This document shows positions 56,038 through 63,961 of a stretch of DNA of 64,000 nt, in pieces (within the stretch, counting starts at the first letter, position 1; each line of letters opens with the position of its first letter). The notes under the pieces were generated by a model, which was not told the origin of the DNA, searched no databases, and saw only the letters and a program-made list of their open reading frames with translations. The position numbers and the translations under genes were made by a program. Where the stretch lies: positions 62,001 through 126,000 of the forward strand of contig NZ_JACOAF010000022.1 in the NCBI RefSeq assembly GCF_014269285.1, in the 5' to 3' direction. The DNA comes from Rufibacter sediminis. GTDB taxonomy: Bacteria; Bacteroidota; Bacteroidia; Cytophagales; Hymenobacteraceae.

Positions 56038-57219
56038 ATGGCAATCACTTTGAAACCGCTTAAAGAGCAGGTAATTGTAATAACTGGCGCTTCCAGCGGA
56101 ATTGGCTTGGCCACGGCCTTGGCGGCCGCTAAAAAAGGAGCTACCGTTATACTGGCATCCCGCAACCGCGAGGCCCTGATTGATATTGAACAGCAGATCA
56201 GAAACGAGGGCGGACGCGCCTTCCATTGCGTGGCCGATGTGGGCCGCAAAGAAGAAGTGCAGTGGATTGCCGATGTGGCTATCCGGGAATGCGGCGGCTT
56301 TGACACCTGGGTGAACGATGCCGGGGTCTCTATTTACGGCCGCATCGCTGAGGTGAGCGACGAAGACAACCGCCGGTTGTTTGACACCAACTTCTGGGGA
56401 ATCGTGTACGGCTCGCAGATTGCCGCTGAGCACCTGCGGCATAAAGGCGGTGCCATCATCAACCTGGGCAGCGAGGTATCTGACGTTTCTATTCCGCTGC
56501 AAGGCATGTACGCCGCCAGCAAGCACGCCGTGAAAGGCTTCACTGATGCCCTCCGGATTGAGCTGATGGAAGAGAAAGCGCCTATCTCGGTGACCTTGAT
56601 CAAACCCGCCGGTATTGACACGCCTTACCCAGAACACGCCAAAAACTACACTGACAAGGCCCTTACCCTGCCGGCCCCGGTGTATACGCCGGAGGAAGTG
56701 GCCGCCGCTATCCTGCACGCCGCCGAACATCCGCACCGTGACATTATGGTAGGGGGCGGAGGCAAGGCCATGAGCGCCCTGAACAAGCGTTTCCCGGGAG
56801 CCATGGACTGGATCAGTTCCAAGATTATGACCAAAGAGCAACTGGAAGATGAGCCACCGCTCAACCGGGCCGGTTCGCTGCACCGTCCTTCCACCGCCGG
56901 AAACGTGCGCGGCAACCACAAAGGCTATGTGATGAAAACCAGCCTGTACACCCGCGCCATCATGCACCCCGTAGCCACCAGTGCGCTGGTAGTAGCCGCT
57001 GGTGCCGCCGTATATGCCTTGATGAACAAAGACGCGCTCAAGAACCTCAACCTGCCCAAAAACGGCCGATTCTCCAAAAAGAACACCCAACCGGAGGATG
57101 AAGTGGTGATTGTACGCACTACCATCATTGAAGACGGCAGCTACCCCGCCAGCAACAGCCCGCTGGACAACGACATCTATCCCGGCCTGGACCGAGATCT
57201 GGGAAATGACAGATTTTAG
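56038..57219 (+). CDS. SDR family oxidoreductase with C-terminal membrane segment
   Basis: 393 residues. N-terminal 240-250 residues are a classical short-chain dehydrogenase: TGASSGIG cofactor motif (residues 18-25), NDAGVS, catalytic YAASK (about 160) and a serine in NLGSEVS. The C-terminal 140 residues are unusual for SDRs: a variable linker, one hydrophobic helix (ATSALVVAAGAAVYALM) and a short acidic tail with EDEVVIVRTTI. The extension suggests membrane attachment; substrate unknown. Terminator at 57263-57309. Confidence 0.9.
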   Translation: MAITLKPLKEQVIVITGASSGIGLATALAAAKKGATVILASRNREALIDIEQQIRNEGGRAFHCVADVGRKEEVQWIADVAIRECGGFDTWVNDAGVSIYGRIAEVSDEDNRRLFDTNFWGIVYGSQIAAEHLRHKGGAIINLGSEVSDVSIPLQGMYAASKHAVKGFTDALRIELMEEKAPISVTLIKPAGIDTPYPEHAKNYTDKALTLPAPVYTPEEVAAAILHAAEHPHRDIMVGGGGKAMSALNKRFPGAMDWISSKIMTKEQLEDEPPLNRAGSLHRPSTAGNVRGNHKGYVMKTSLYTRAIMHPVATSALVVAAGAAVYALMNKDALKNLNLPKNGRFSKKNTQPEDEVVIVRTTIIEDGSYPASNSPLDNDIYPGLDRDLGNDRF

Positions 57220-57561
57220 AAGTTTCAGGAAAGCACTTTAGAAAGAGAGAAGCTTTTCGCTTAAGGGTATTGCCGGGTTGCACGTACGTGTCCGGCGATA
57301 CCCTTTTTCTTTGCCGCCTCCCCTTCCAAGCAATTTACTGCACGCCTACATTTAGGGCCTGTTTTCGGTAAAACGATGCTAAAACAGATTCAAATGATGA
57401 TCGGTCTTCGGGGCGCTCTTTTGCTTGCCTGAGCCGGTACAAACCAAAGACATCCACTCAGATGCAATTTTAGTACACCAAAGTACAAGAGCTGCGTATA
57501 GCAAGTGCGAAGTACAACCAGATGAGCGACTTCGTTCAACATTCGTCCCAACGTCACAGTC
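57220..57561. other. Spacer before cyanophycinase
   Basis: SDR terminator (57263-57309), then a dispersed palindrome (57349-57387). The rest shows no gene and no clear promoter box. Confidence 0.6.
57263..57309 (+). terminator. Terminator of the SDR gene
   Basis: AAGGGTATTGCCGG and CCGGCGATACCCTT pair (one T-G) around a 15-base loop, followed by a T run. Confidence 0.88.
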
Positions 57562-58455
57562 ATGGCAAACGCAAAAAGAAAATCCGTCCCCCATTCACAG
57601 GCCTCCAAAATCATCCCGAAGGGAAAACTGTTGGCCATTGGGGGGAAGGAGGACAAAGGCGAGGGCCAGGCGGAGGAAAAGTTTCAGAACATCAACTTCA
57701 TCCATGAACAGATCCTGAAACGGTTTGTAGACGAACTGCAGGGAGACAATGCGCTAGTAGTAGTCATTCCCACGGCATCGCAGATACCGGAGGAAACGGC
57801 TCAGGACTACGTGAAGCTTTTCAAGGAGCTGGGCGTGCACAACGTGCAGGTAGCCGACATCCGGACCCGCCCCGACGCGAACAAACCCGAGTACGTGGAG
57901 CTGATCCAGAAAGCGGCCGGCATCATGCTCACCGGCGGCGACCAGCTCCGGCTGACTGCCCTCTTAGGCGGCTCTGAGGTGCTGCGCACCATGAAAGAAC
58001 GCTACATGTTCACCCAGATCATCATTGCCGGTACCAGCGCCGGCGCCACGGCCATGTCTACGCCCATGATCTATGAAGGCGAATCGCAGGGAGGGTATAT
58101 CAAAGGCGATGTGCGACTCACCACCGGGCTGGAGTTCCTCAAGAACGTGGCCATCGACACCCATTTTCTTACCCGGGGCCGCATTGTGCGCATGACGCAG
58201 GCCATCTGCACCAACCCAGAGTGCATTGGCATTGGTCTGGAAGAAGACACCGCCATCCTGGTCACCGACGGCGGGAACATAGAAGTGGTGGGCAGCGGCC
58301 TGGTGACGGTGGTAGACGGCATGGCCATGACCGAGACCAATATTTACGCCATTGAGAACGGCCAGCCGTTCACCGCCAAAGGCCTGAAGATGCATCTACT
58401 GGGCGACGAAGACCGATACGTCATTCCGCCGTACCAGCGCGTGCAGTTGCAATAA
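57562..58455 (+). CDS. cphB: Cyanophycinase
   Basis: Serine peptidase of family S51 that cuts cyanophycin (multi-L-arginyl-poly-L-aspartate) to beta-Asp-Arg. 297 residues. Catalytic serine in GTSAGATAMSTPMI (Ser159), with ILTGGDQLRLTALLGGS before it and ATDTHFLTRGR-like AIDTHFLTRGRIVRM after it. The N-terminus MANAKRKSVPHSQASKI lacks a signal peptide, so cytoplasmic. No cyanophycin synthetase in the window; the gene may use imported or endogenous polymer, or act on another beta-Asp peptide. Confidence 0.93.
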   Translation: MANAKRKSVPHSQASKIIPKGKLLAIGGKEDKGEGQAEEKFQNINFIHEQILKRFVDELQGDNALVVVIPTASQIPEETAQDYVKLFKELGVHNVQVADIRTRPDANKPEYVELIQKAAGIMLTGGDQLRLTALLGGSEVLRTMKERYMFTQIIIAGTSAGATAMSTPMIYEGESQGGYIKGDVRLTTGLEFLKNVAIDTHFLTRGRIVRMTQAICTNPECIGIGLEEDTAILVTDGGNIEVVGSGLVTVVDGMAMTETNIYAIENGQPFTAKGLKMHLLGDEDRYVIPPYQRVQLQ

Positions 58456-58457
58456 CG

Positions 58458-58496
58458 CGTTTAGAGGCCATTTTCCTAAAAACAGGCCCTAAACAG
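58458..58496. repeat. Dispersed palindrome copy between convergent ends
   Basis: CGTTTAGAGGCCATTTTCC paired with AAAAACAGGCCCTAAACAG. It starts two bases after the cyanophycinase stop and ends five bases before the DUF3817 stop at 58502, filling the whole gap. No GC-rich terminator is present here. Confidence 0.8.
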
Positions 58497-58501
58497 AAAG
58501 A

Positions 58502-58810
58502 TTAGCGGTTAGGCTGGTCCTGGGCGATTTTCTTGTCAAAGTAGAAAGTCCCAAACGGAACCAGTGACCAGAAGAAGGCGGCCACCGCTTTCTTGAAAGA
58601 CCAACGGTACTCAATCCAGACCTGCAGCAACAGGAAGGCGAACAGCACGAACAGTACCCCGTGCACCATGCCCGGGTACTTCACCGCTTTTTCCATGCCG
58701 CCCAGGTATTTCATGGGCATGGCAATAAACAACAAAACCAAGTAAGAAATGCCTTCAATGATGGCAATCAGCCGGAAACGGCCCAGAGAAGTATTTAAAG
58801 CGAAATTCAT
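58502..58810 (-). CDS. DUF3817 family membrane protein
   Basis: 102 residues, three membrane helices (RLIAIIEGISYLVLLFIAMPMKYLGG, HGVLFVLFAFLLLQVWI, KAVAAFFWSLVPFGTFYFDKKI). The motif GISYLVL..AMP.K...G.......GM.HG is the family signature. Function unknown; found in inner membranes of many bacteria. Start MNFALNTSLGRF. Confidence 0.93.
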   Translation of the reverse strand: MNFALNTSLGRFRLIAIIEGISYLVLLFIAMPMKYLGGMEKAVKYPGMVHGVLFVLFAFLLLQVWIEYRWSFKKAVAAFFWSLVPFGTFYFDKKIAQDQPNR

Positions 58811-59050
58811 AAGAATAGAAGAGCGTTAAAGCCCAAAGGTACCGCCTCACGCGCTGAAACCCAAGGCTTTTCCTTTAGCCCGGGTGTGAAAACCCACTCC
58901 GTCTGCCATTTTCCCGGTCAAGTACCAAGGCTTCCTGTTTTCGCACCCATTCCTGAAAAACAAGCCCAAAACACCCTTCCGGCGGGCAACTTTTCCGCCG
59001 TTCTCCGGGGTTTTCTTTGTATCTTCGTAGTCCTTTTGCGGCTCATTTTT

Positions 59051-59087
59051 GACTCGCGACTCAGGACTCAGAACTCAAGACTCTTTT
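59051..59087. repeat. GAGTC-unit repeat, inverted copy, next to the dnaE start
   Basis: GACTCGCGACTCAGGACTC followed by AGAACTCAAGACTC. It ends four bases before the GTG start of dnaE; same family as 28211-28238 and 39952-39980. Confidence 0.6.
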
Positions 59088-59091
59088 AGCC

Positions 59092-62000
59092 GTGCCAGAT
59101 TTTTCCCACCTCCACACCCACACCCAGTACTCGCTCCTGGACGGGGCCGCCAGCATTGGCGCGCTCATGAAAAAGGCCTCCGCCGATGGCATGAAAGCCA
59201 TTGCCATGACCGACCACGGCAACATGTTTGGGGCGTTCAACTTCGTGGCCGAGGCCAACAAGTACAACGTGAAACCCATTGTGGGCTGCGAATTTTATTT
59301 AGTGCAGGACCGTCACCAGAAAACCTTCTCTAAAGAGGTAAAAGATGTGCGTCACCACCAGTTGCTGCTGGCCAAAGACCAGGAAGGCTACCAGAACCTG
59401 GCCAAGCTCTGCTCCTACTCTTACATTGACGGCCTGTACAGCAAGTGGCCGCGCATTGACAAGGAGTTATTGATGAAATACTCCAAAGGCTTGATCGCTA
59501 CCTCCTGCTGTATCGGGGCCGAGCTGCCGCAGGCCATTCTCTGGAAAGGCGAAGAAGAAGCCGAGAAACTGCTGAAGTGGTGGTTGGATTTATTTGGCGA
59601 AGACTACTACATTGAGATTCAGCGCCACGGCCTCATGAACATTGACGGCACCGGGTTGAGCCAGGAAGACGTAAACCAAGTGCTTCTCAGATTTGCCATC
59701 AAGTACAACGTAAAGGTCATCTGCACCAATGACTCGCACTACGTGGAGCAAACCGACTGGAACGCGCATGACATTCTCTTGTGTGTGAACACCGGTGAGC
59801 AGGAAACGGTACCGGTGGGCGATTTCCAGACGCAGTACTTTAGAATGATGTCGGGTAGCGGCGAAGTCATTTATGATACTTTAAACAACATCCGGAACAC
59901 CTACGGCCACGACGAGAACGTGCGCCGCATGCTGTACCGCATTGAGGAAGAGCAGCAGAAGCCTCGTCCGCAGGACCGTTTCGGGTTCCCCAACGACCAG
60001 TTCTACTTTAAGAACCAGGCGGAGATGAACCAACTCTTTGCCGATGTTCCGTTTGCCGTAGACAATACGAACGAGATTGTAGACAAGATCACGCCGCCCA
60101 AACTGCAGCGCGATATCCTGTTGCCTAACTTCCCGCTCCCCCCGGAGCACCCCACCGCCGACTTGTTTTTACGCCACTTAACCTTTGAGGGCGCTAAAAA
60201 GCGGTACCATGAGATTACCCCTGAGGTAGAGGAACGCCTGAACTATGAGCTGGGCATTATTGAAACCATGGGTTTTGCGGGGTACTTCCTCATCACCCAG
60301 GATTTCATCAACAAAGGCCGCAGCATGGGCGTGGCCGTGGGTCCGGGCCGTGGTTCGGCGGCGGGTTCTGCCGTGGCCTACTGCGTGGGGATCACCAACA
60401 TCGACCCCATTAAGTACTCGCTGCTGTTTGAGCGTTTCCTGAACCCGGAGCGGGTGTCCATGCCCGATATTGATATTGACTTTGATGACGTGAACCGCCA
60501 GCGCGTGATTGACTACGTGGTAGACAAATACGGCAAAACGCAGGTGGCCCAGATCATCACCTTCGGTACCATGGCCGCAAAATCGTCTATTAAAGACGTA
60601 GCCCGCGTGCTGGACCTGCCTTTATCCGAGGCGAACGAATTGGCCAAGATGGTTCCGGAAGCCCCGGGTACCACGCTGGCGAAAGCCTTTATTGAATCAC
60701 CGGAACTGGCCGCCATCCGCGACGGGAATGATTTAAAGGCCAGAACGCTGAAACTAGCCGAGAAACTGGAAGGCTCCGTGCGGAACACCGGTATTCACGC
60801 GGCGGGCGTCATCATCGCTCCGGATGACATCACCAACTACATCCCGGTGTCTACCTCCAAGGACTCTGACCTCTTGGTGACACAGTTCGACGGAAAGGTG
60901 ATTGAAAGCGCGGGCATGTTGAAGATGGACTTCCTGGGTCTGAAAACCCTGTCCATCCTGAAAGACGCCATGGCCCTCATCAAGCGGAACCACGGCGTGG
61001 AGATTGACATCGACAATATTCCGCTGGACGATGAGAAAACCTACGCCCTCTACCAGCGCGGTGATACCATCGGGACGTTCCAGTTTGAGTCCGAGGGCAT
61101 GCGGATGTACCTCAAAGACCTGAAGCCGACCAACATTGAAGACTTGATTGCCATGAACGCCTTGTACCGTCCGGGCCCGATGCAGTTCATCCCGAACTTC
61201 ATTAACCGGAAGCAGGGCAAGGAAGAAGTGGAATACCCGCACATCCTGCTGGAGCCGCTCTTGAAGAACACCTACGGGATCATGGTGTACCAGGAGCAGA
61301 TCATGCAGACGGCGCAGGTACTGGCGGGTTACTCCTTGGGCGGTGCCGACTTGCTGCGCCGCGCGATGGGTAAGAAGGACATGAAGAAAATGGCCCTGGA
61401 GCGCGAGAAATTCGTGGCAGGGGCTAAAGAGATTCATAACATTCCGGCCAAGCACGCTTCTGAGGTGTTTGACGTGATGGAGAAGTTCGCGCAGTACGGC
61501 TTCAACCGCTCGCACTCCGCTGCTTACTCCGTGGTCGCGTACCAGACCGGTTACCTCAAGGCGCATTACCCCGCCGAGTACATGGCCGCCGTGCTCACCC
61601 ACAACATGAACGACATCAAGAAGGTGACGTTCTTTATTGAGGAAGCGCGCAAGCAGCAGATTCAGGTACTGGGACCCGATGTGAACGAGTCCATCCACCA
61701 GTTCAACGTGAACCAGCAGGGCCAAATCCGTTTCGGGATGGGCGCCGTGAAAGGAACCGGCGAGGCCGCCGTGGAAGCCATCATTGAGGAGCGCGAGAAA
61801 AACGGCCCGTACACCGACATCTTTGACTTCGCGAAGCGTGTGAACCTGCGTGCCGTGAACAAGAAAACCTTTGAAAGCCTGGCCCAAGCCGGAGCCTTTG
61901 ATTCGTTTGAACGCTACCACCGCGCCCAGTACCTGGAAACGCCCGAAGGCGAAAGCATCAACCTGATTGAAAAGGCTGTACGCTTCGGGAACCAGTTCCA

Positions 62001-62727
62001 GGCGGAGAAAAACGCTGCCCAACAATCGTTATTTGGCGGTGGTGGAGCCGTGGACATGCCATTGCCTAAAGTACCTGACGTACAGCCCTGGACCTTAACC
62101 GAGATGCTGAGGCGCGAGAAAGAAGTAATTGGTTTCTACCTCTCGGGGCACCCGCTGGACCAGTTCAAACTGGAAATTGACTCTTACTGCACCTGTAGCC
62201 TGGACCGCATTGCTGAGTTCAAGAACCGTGACGTGAATGTCGCGGGTATCATCAGCAACGTGGTCATGCGGACCGGCAAAAACGGGAACCCGTTCCTGCT
62301 CTTCTCTTTGGAGGACTATGACAACACCATGGGCTTGGCCTTGTTCGGGGAGGATTTCGTGAAGTTCTCGCCGTACGTGAAAGAAGGCATGTACCTGTTC
62401 ATTCGGGCCAAAGTGACGCTGCGCTACAAGTCGGAGGACCAGTGGGAGTTGAAGCCGCTTTCCATGCAGCTGCTGAGCGATGTAGCCGATAAGATGGCCA
62501 AAGGCGTGCGCATGGACATTGACATCCGGAACATCAATGCCATGCTCATTGATCGCCTGGAAGAAGCCGCCATCAACAGCCCCGGCCAGAAGAAGCTGGA
62601 ACTAGTGCTCACAGAACCTGGCGAACGGTTGACCGTGGAACTTTTCTCCCGAAGATATCGCATTGACCCTAAGTCGTTCCTGCAGAATGTGAAGGATCTG
62701 GAGGTGGCTACTTGTCAGTTGATATAA
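59092..62727 (+). CDS. dnaE: DNA polymerase III alpha subunit
   Basis: Replicative polymerase. 1211 residues from a GTG at 59092 (MPDFSHLHTHTQYSLLDG), chosen because the PHP domain starts right there. Domains: PHP (1-about 260) with SHLHTHTQYS, NDSHYVE; polymerase core with catalytic MPDIDIDFDD (about residue 457-466) and GRGSAAGSAVAYCVG before it; thumb/fingers (GFNRSHSAAYSVVAYQTGYLKAHYP), helix-hairpin-helix and an OB fold (VAGIISNVVMRTGKNGNPFLLF). Complete. Terminator follows at 62763-62810. Confidence 0.97.
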   Translation: MPDFSHLHTHTQYSLLDGAASIGALMKKASADGMKAIAMTDHGNMFGAFNFVAEANKYNVKPIVGCEFYLVQDRHQKTFSKEVKDVRHHQLLLAKDQEGYQNLAKLCSYSYIDGLYSKWPRIDKELLMKYSKGLIATSCCIGAELPQAILWKGEEEAEKLLKWWLDLFGEDYYIEIQRHGLMNIDGTGLSQEDVNQVLLRFAIKYNVKVICTNDSHYVEQTDWNAHDILLCVNTGEQETVPVGDFQTQYFRMMSGSGEVIYDTLNNIRNTYGHDENVRRMLYRIEEEQQKPRPQDRFGFPNDQFYFKNQAEMNQLFADVPFAVDNTNEIVDKITPPKLQRDILLPNFPLPPEHPTADLFLRHLTFEGAKKRYHEITPEVEERLNYELGIIETMGFAGYFLITQDFINKGRSMGVAVGPGRGSAAGSAVAYCVGITNIDPIKYSLLFERFLNPERVSMPDIDIDFDDVNRQRVIDYVVDKYGKTQVAQIITFGTMAAKSSIKDVARVLDLPLSEANELAKMVPEAPGTTLAKAFIESPELAAIRDGNDLKARTLKLAEKLEGSVRNTGIHAAGVIIAPDDITNYIPVSTSKDSDLLVTQFDGKVIESAGMLKMDFLGLKTLSILKDAMALIKRNHGVEIDIDNIPLDDEKTYALYQRGDTIGTFQFESEGMRMYLKDLKPTNIEDLIAMNALYRPGPMQFIPNFINRKQGKEEVEYPHILLEPLLKNTYGIMVYQEQIMQTAQVLAGYSLGGADLLRRAMGKKDMKKMALEREKFVAGAKEIHNIPAKHASEVFDVMEKFAQYGFNRSHSAAYSVVAYQTGYLKAHYPAEYMAAVLTHNMNDIKKVTFFIEEARKQQIQVLGPDVNESIHQFNVNQQGQIRFGMGAVKGTGEAAVEAIIEEREKNGPYTDIFDFAKRVNLRAVNKKTFESLAQAGAFDSFERYHRAQYLETPEGESINLIEKAVRFGNQFQAEKNAAQQSLFGGGGAVDMPLPKVPDVQPWTLTEMLRREKEVIGFYLSGHPLDQFKLEIDSYCTCSLDRIAEFKNRDVNVAGIISNVVMRTGKNGNPFLLFSLEDYDNTMGLALFGEDFVKFSPYVKEGMYLFIRAKVTLRYKSEDQWELKPLSMQLLSDVADKMAKGVRMDIDIRNINAMLIDRLEEAAINSPGQKKLELVLTEPGERLTVELFSRRYRIDPKSFLQNVKDLEVATCQLI

Positions 62728-62762
62728 GAGTATCACTAGCAAGTATCGAGTAGCATGACTTC

Positions 62763-62810
62763 GGGAAAGCCTAGTAAAGAACAGTAGTTCATTACTAGGC
62801 TTTCCTGTTT
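62763..62810 (+). terminator. Terminator of dnaE
   Basis: GGAAAGCCTAGTAA and TTACTAGGCTTTCC form a 14-bp stem, then TGTTTT. Overlaps the next palindrome's start. Confidence 0.9.
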
Positions 62811-63030
62811 TAAGGGTGTTTTTTAAAAAAGGAGCCTAAAGCACCCCTTGCTAGGGCGCCTCCTTGTCTTGCAAAAGAAAGAGATTCTACTCCTAACCAT
62901 CTCTGGGCATGAAGAAAGCCATCAGTTGTAAGTATTATAGCCGCCATGCACCAAGAGTATAAAGCGCAAGAAATAGATGCTATACAGGTTATATCTGTAG
63001 GCCGATCTGCAAAAAAACTAACCTTTCACT

Positions 63031-63165
63031 CTTCCGGATTTATAAATCCGGAAGTTCTCTGTCGGGGATTTATCAATCCCCGTTCCCGCACTTTCTCAAA
63101 TAGCCATCAACAACGGGGATTAGGAAATCCCCGACAGAGTGGTTCGGGATTGGTAAATCCCGAAC
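63031..63165. repeat. REP array: four GGATT-N4-AATCC hairpins
   Basis: Four hairpins in 135 bp: CTTCCGGATT...AATCCGGAAG (63031-63054), CGGGGATT-TATC-AATCCCCG (63063-63082), CGGGGATT-AGGA-AATCCCCG (63114-63133) and GTTCGGGATT-GGTA-AATCCCGAAC (63142-63165). Units 2 and 3 are inverted copies of each other (CTCTGTCGGGGATT at 63057-63070 against AATCCCCGACAGAG at 63126-63139), the layout called BIME (two REPs facing each other) in other bacteria. The transposase gene starts 80 bp on. Confidence 0.9.
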
Positions 63166-63244
63166 AGCAGTCAGCTGTTAAACCGAACAGCATCAAAAGT
63201 GGGTTTCAGTGAACTCATAAAGTCAGCACTTCGTACTTTCTAAC

Positions 63245-63790
63245 ATGGGCATCAAGAACAAAATCCATGAAGGCTATCTGTACTTTTTGACACTGACGGT
63301 TGTAGATTGGATTGATGTCTTCACCAGACCTGTGTACCGCCACATCATTTTAGATTCTCTCAAATTCTGCCAAGAGAAGAAAGGCTTAGAAGTACATGCT
63401 TGGGTCCTCATGAGCAACCATCTGCACTTGATTGCATCTGCCAAAGAGGGGTTTCATTTGTCTGACATTCTCCGCGACTTCAAGAAGTTTACCAGCCGAA
63501 CCATTGTAGCTGCCATTCAACAAGAACATGAAAGCCGAAAGGAATGGATGCTGCACCGGTTTCATTTTCCGGCCAATGTGCAAAGCAAGGTTACCAACTA
63601 TAAGTTCTGGCAAGACGGCAATGAGGCAAAGGAGATTCATTCTAATGAGTTTCTGCAACAGAAAATAGACTACATTCACCAGAACTCGGTGCGGGCAGAA
63701 ATTGTGCAGGAACCGGAGCACTACCTGTTCAGTTCAGCGATTGATTATGCTGGCGGCAAAGGGCTACTAGAAATTCTAATTGCAGATTAA
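63245..63790 (+). CDS. REP-associated tyrosine transposase (RAYT)
   Basis: 181 residues, Y1 (IS200-like) single-strand transposase of the RAYT group that acts on REP palindromes. HUH motif in MSNHLHLI (H59, H61), catalytic Tyr143 in IDYIHQNSVRAEIV. It lacks the left and right ends of an insertion sequence, as usual for RAYTs, but four hairpins that could be its targets lie directly upstream. Likely a domesticated or host-maintained gene rather than a recently inserted element. No frameshifts seen. Confidence 0.93.
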   Translation: MGIKNKIHEGYLYFLTLTVVDWIDVFTRPVYRHIILDSLKFCQEKKGLEVHAWVLMSNHLHLIASAKEGFHLSDILRDFKKFTSRTIVAAIQQEHESRKEWMLHRFHFPANVQSKVTNYKFWQDGNEAKEIHSNEFLQQKIDYIHQNSVRAEIVQEPEHYLFSSAIDYAGGKGLLEILIAD

Positions 63791-63821
63791 GCCTTTTAAC
63801 AAAAGCAGTCCCACCTCTCCC

Positions 63822-63852
63822 TTTGTCTCTTCCCAAAATTCCCTTACCTTTG
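63822..63852 (+). promoter_or_regulatory. Bacteroidota promoter with both elements
   Basis: TTTG (63822-63825), 19 bp, then TACCTTTG (63845-63852): the best match to the TTTG-N19-TAnnTTTG consensus in the window. It drives what follows, starting at about 63858. Confidence 0.7.
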
Positions 63853-63856
63853 CCTC

Positions 63857-63936
63857 AACCTTCGGGTTCTTGGCTTTTCTGGTTTAAAGTTGGCTTCCAC
63901 CTCTTTTTACTGGGAAAGCCTCGTTTTTTATAAGGG
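63857..63936 (+). ncRNA. Candidate small RNA
   Basis: After the promoter at 63822-63852 there is no open reading frame but two structures: a UUCG-capped AACC-TTCG-GGTT hairpin (63857-63868) at the 5' end, and GGCTTTTC (63872-63879) pairing with GGGAAAGCC (63912-63920), followed by TCG and T6 (63924-63929), which looks like an intrinsic terminator. Size about 75 bases. It could instead be the leader of a gene beyond the window. Confidence 0.45.
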
Positions 63937-63961
63937 TATTTCATTTTTTAGCAAAAGTAGA

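Larger units (their letters stand above)
62728..63244. repeat. Spacer with dnaE terminator, palindrome and REP array
   Basis: The dnaE terminator is followed by a dispersed palindrome (62806-62844), then by the hairpin array (63031-63165) in front of the transposase gene. No protein other than the transposase. Confidence 0.8.

Noticed and set aside
55810-57090. 426-residue minus-strand frame
   Set aside because: Antisense to the SDR gene; composition is unlike a natural protein and no motif is present.
60754-62025. 423-residue minus-strand frame
   Set aside because: Entirely antisense to dnaE, rich in His/Val/Gly as expected of an antisense shadow, no recognisable domain.
63031-63165. CRISPR array
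   Set aside because: The repeats are self-complementary hairpins with uneven spacing and inverted orientation, without direct-repeat/unique-spacer structure or cas genes.
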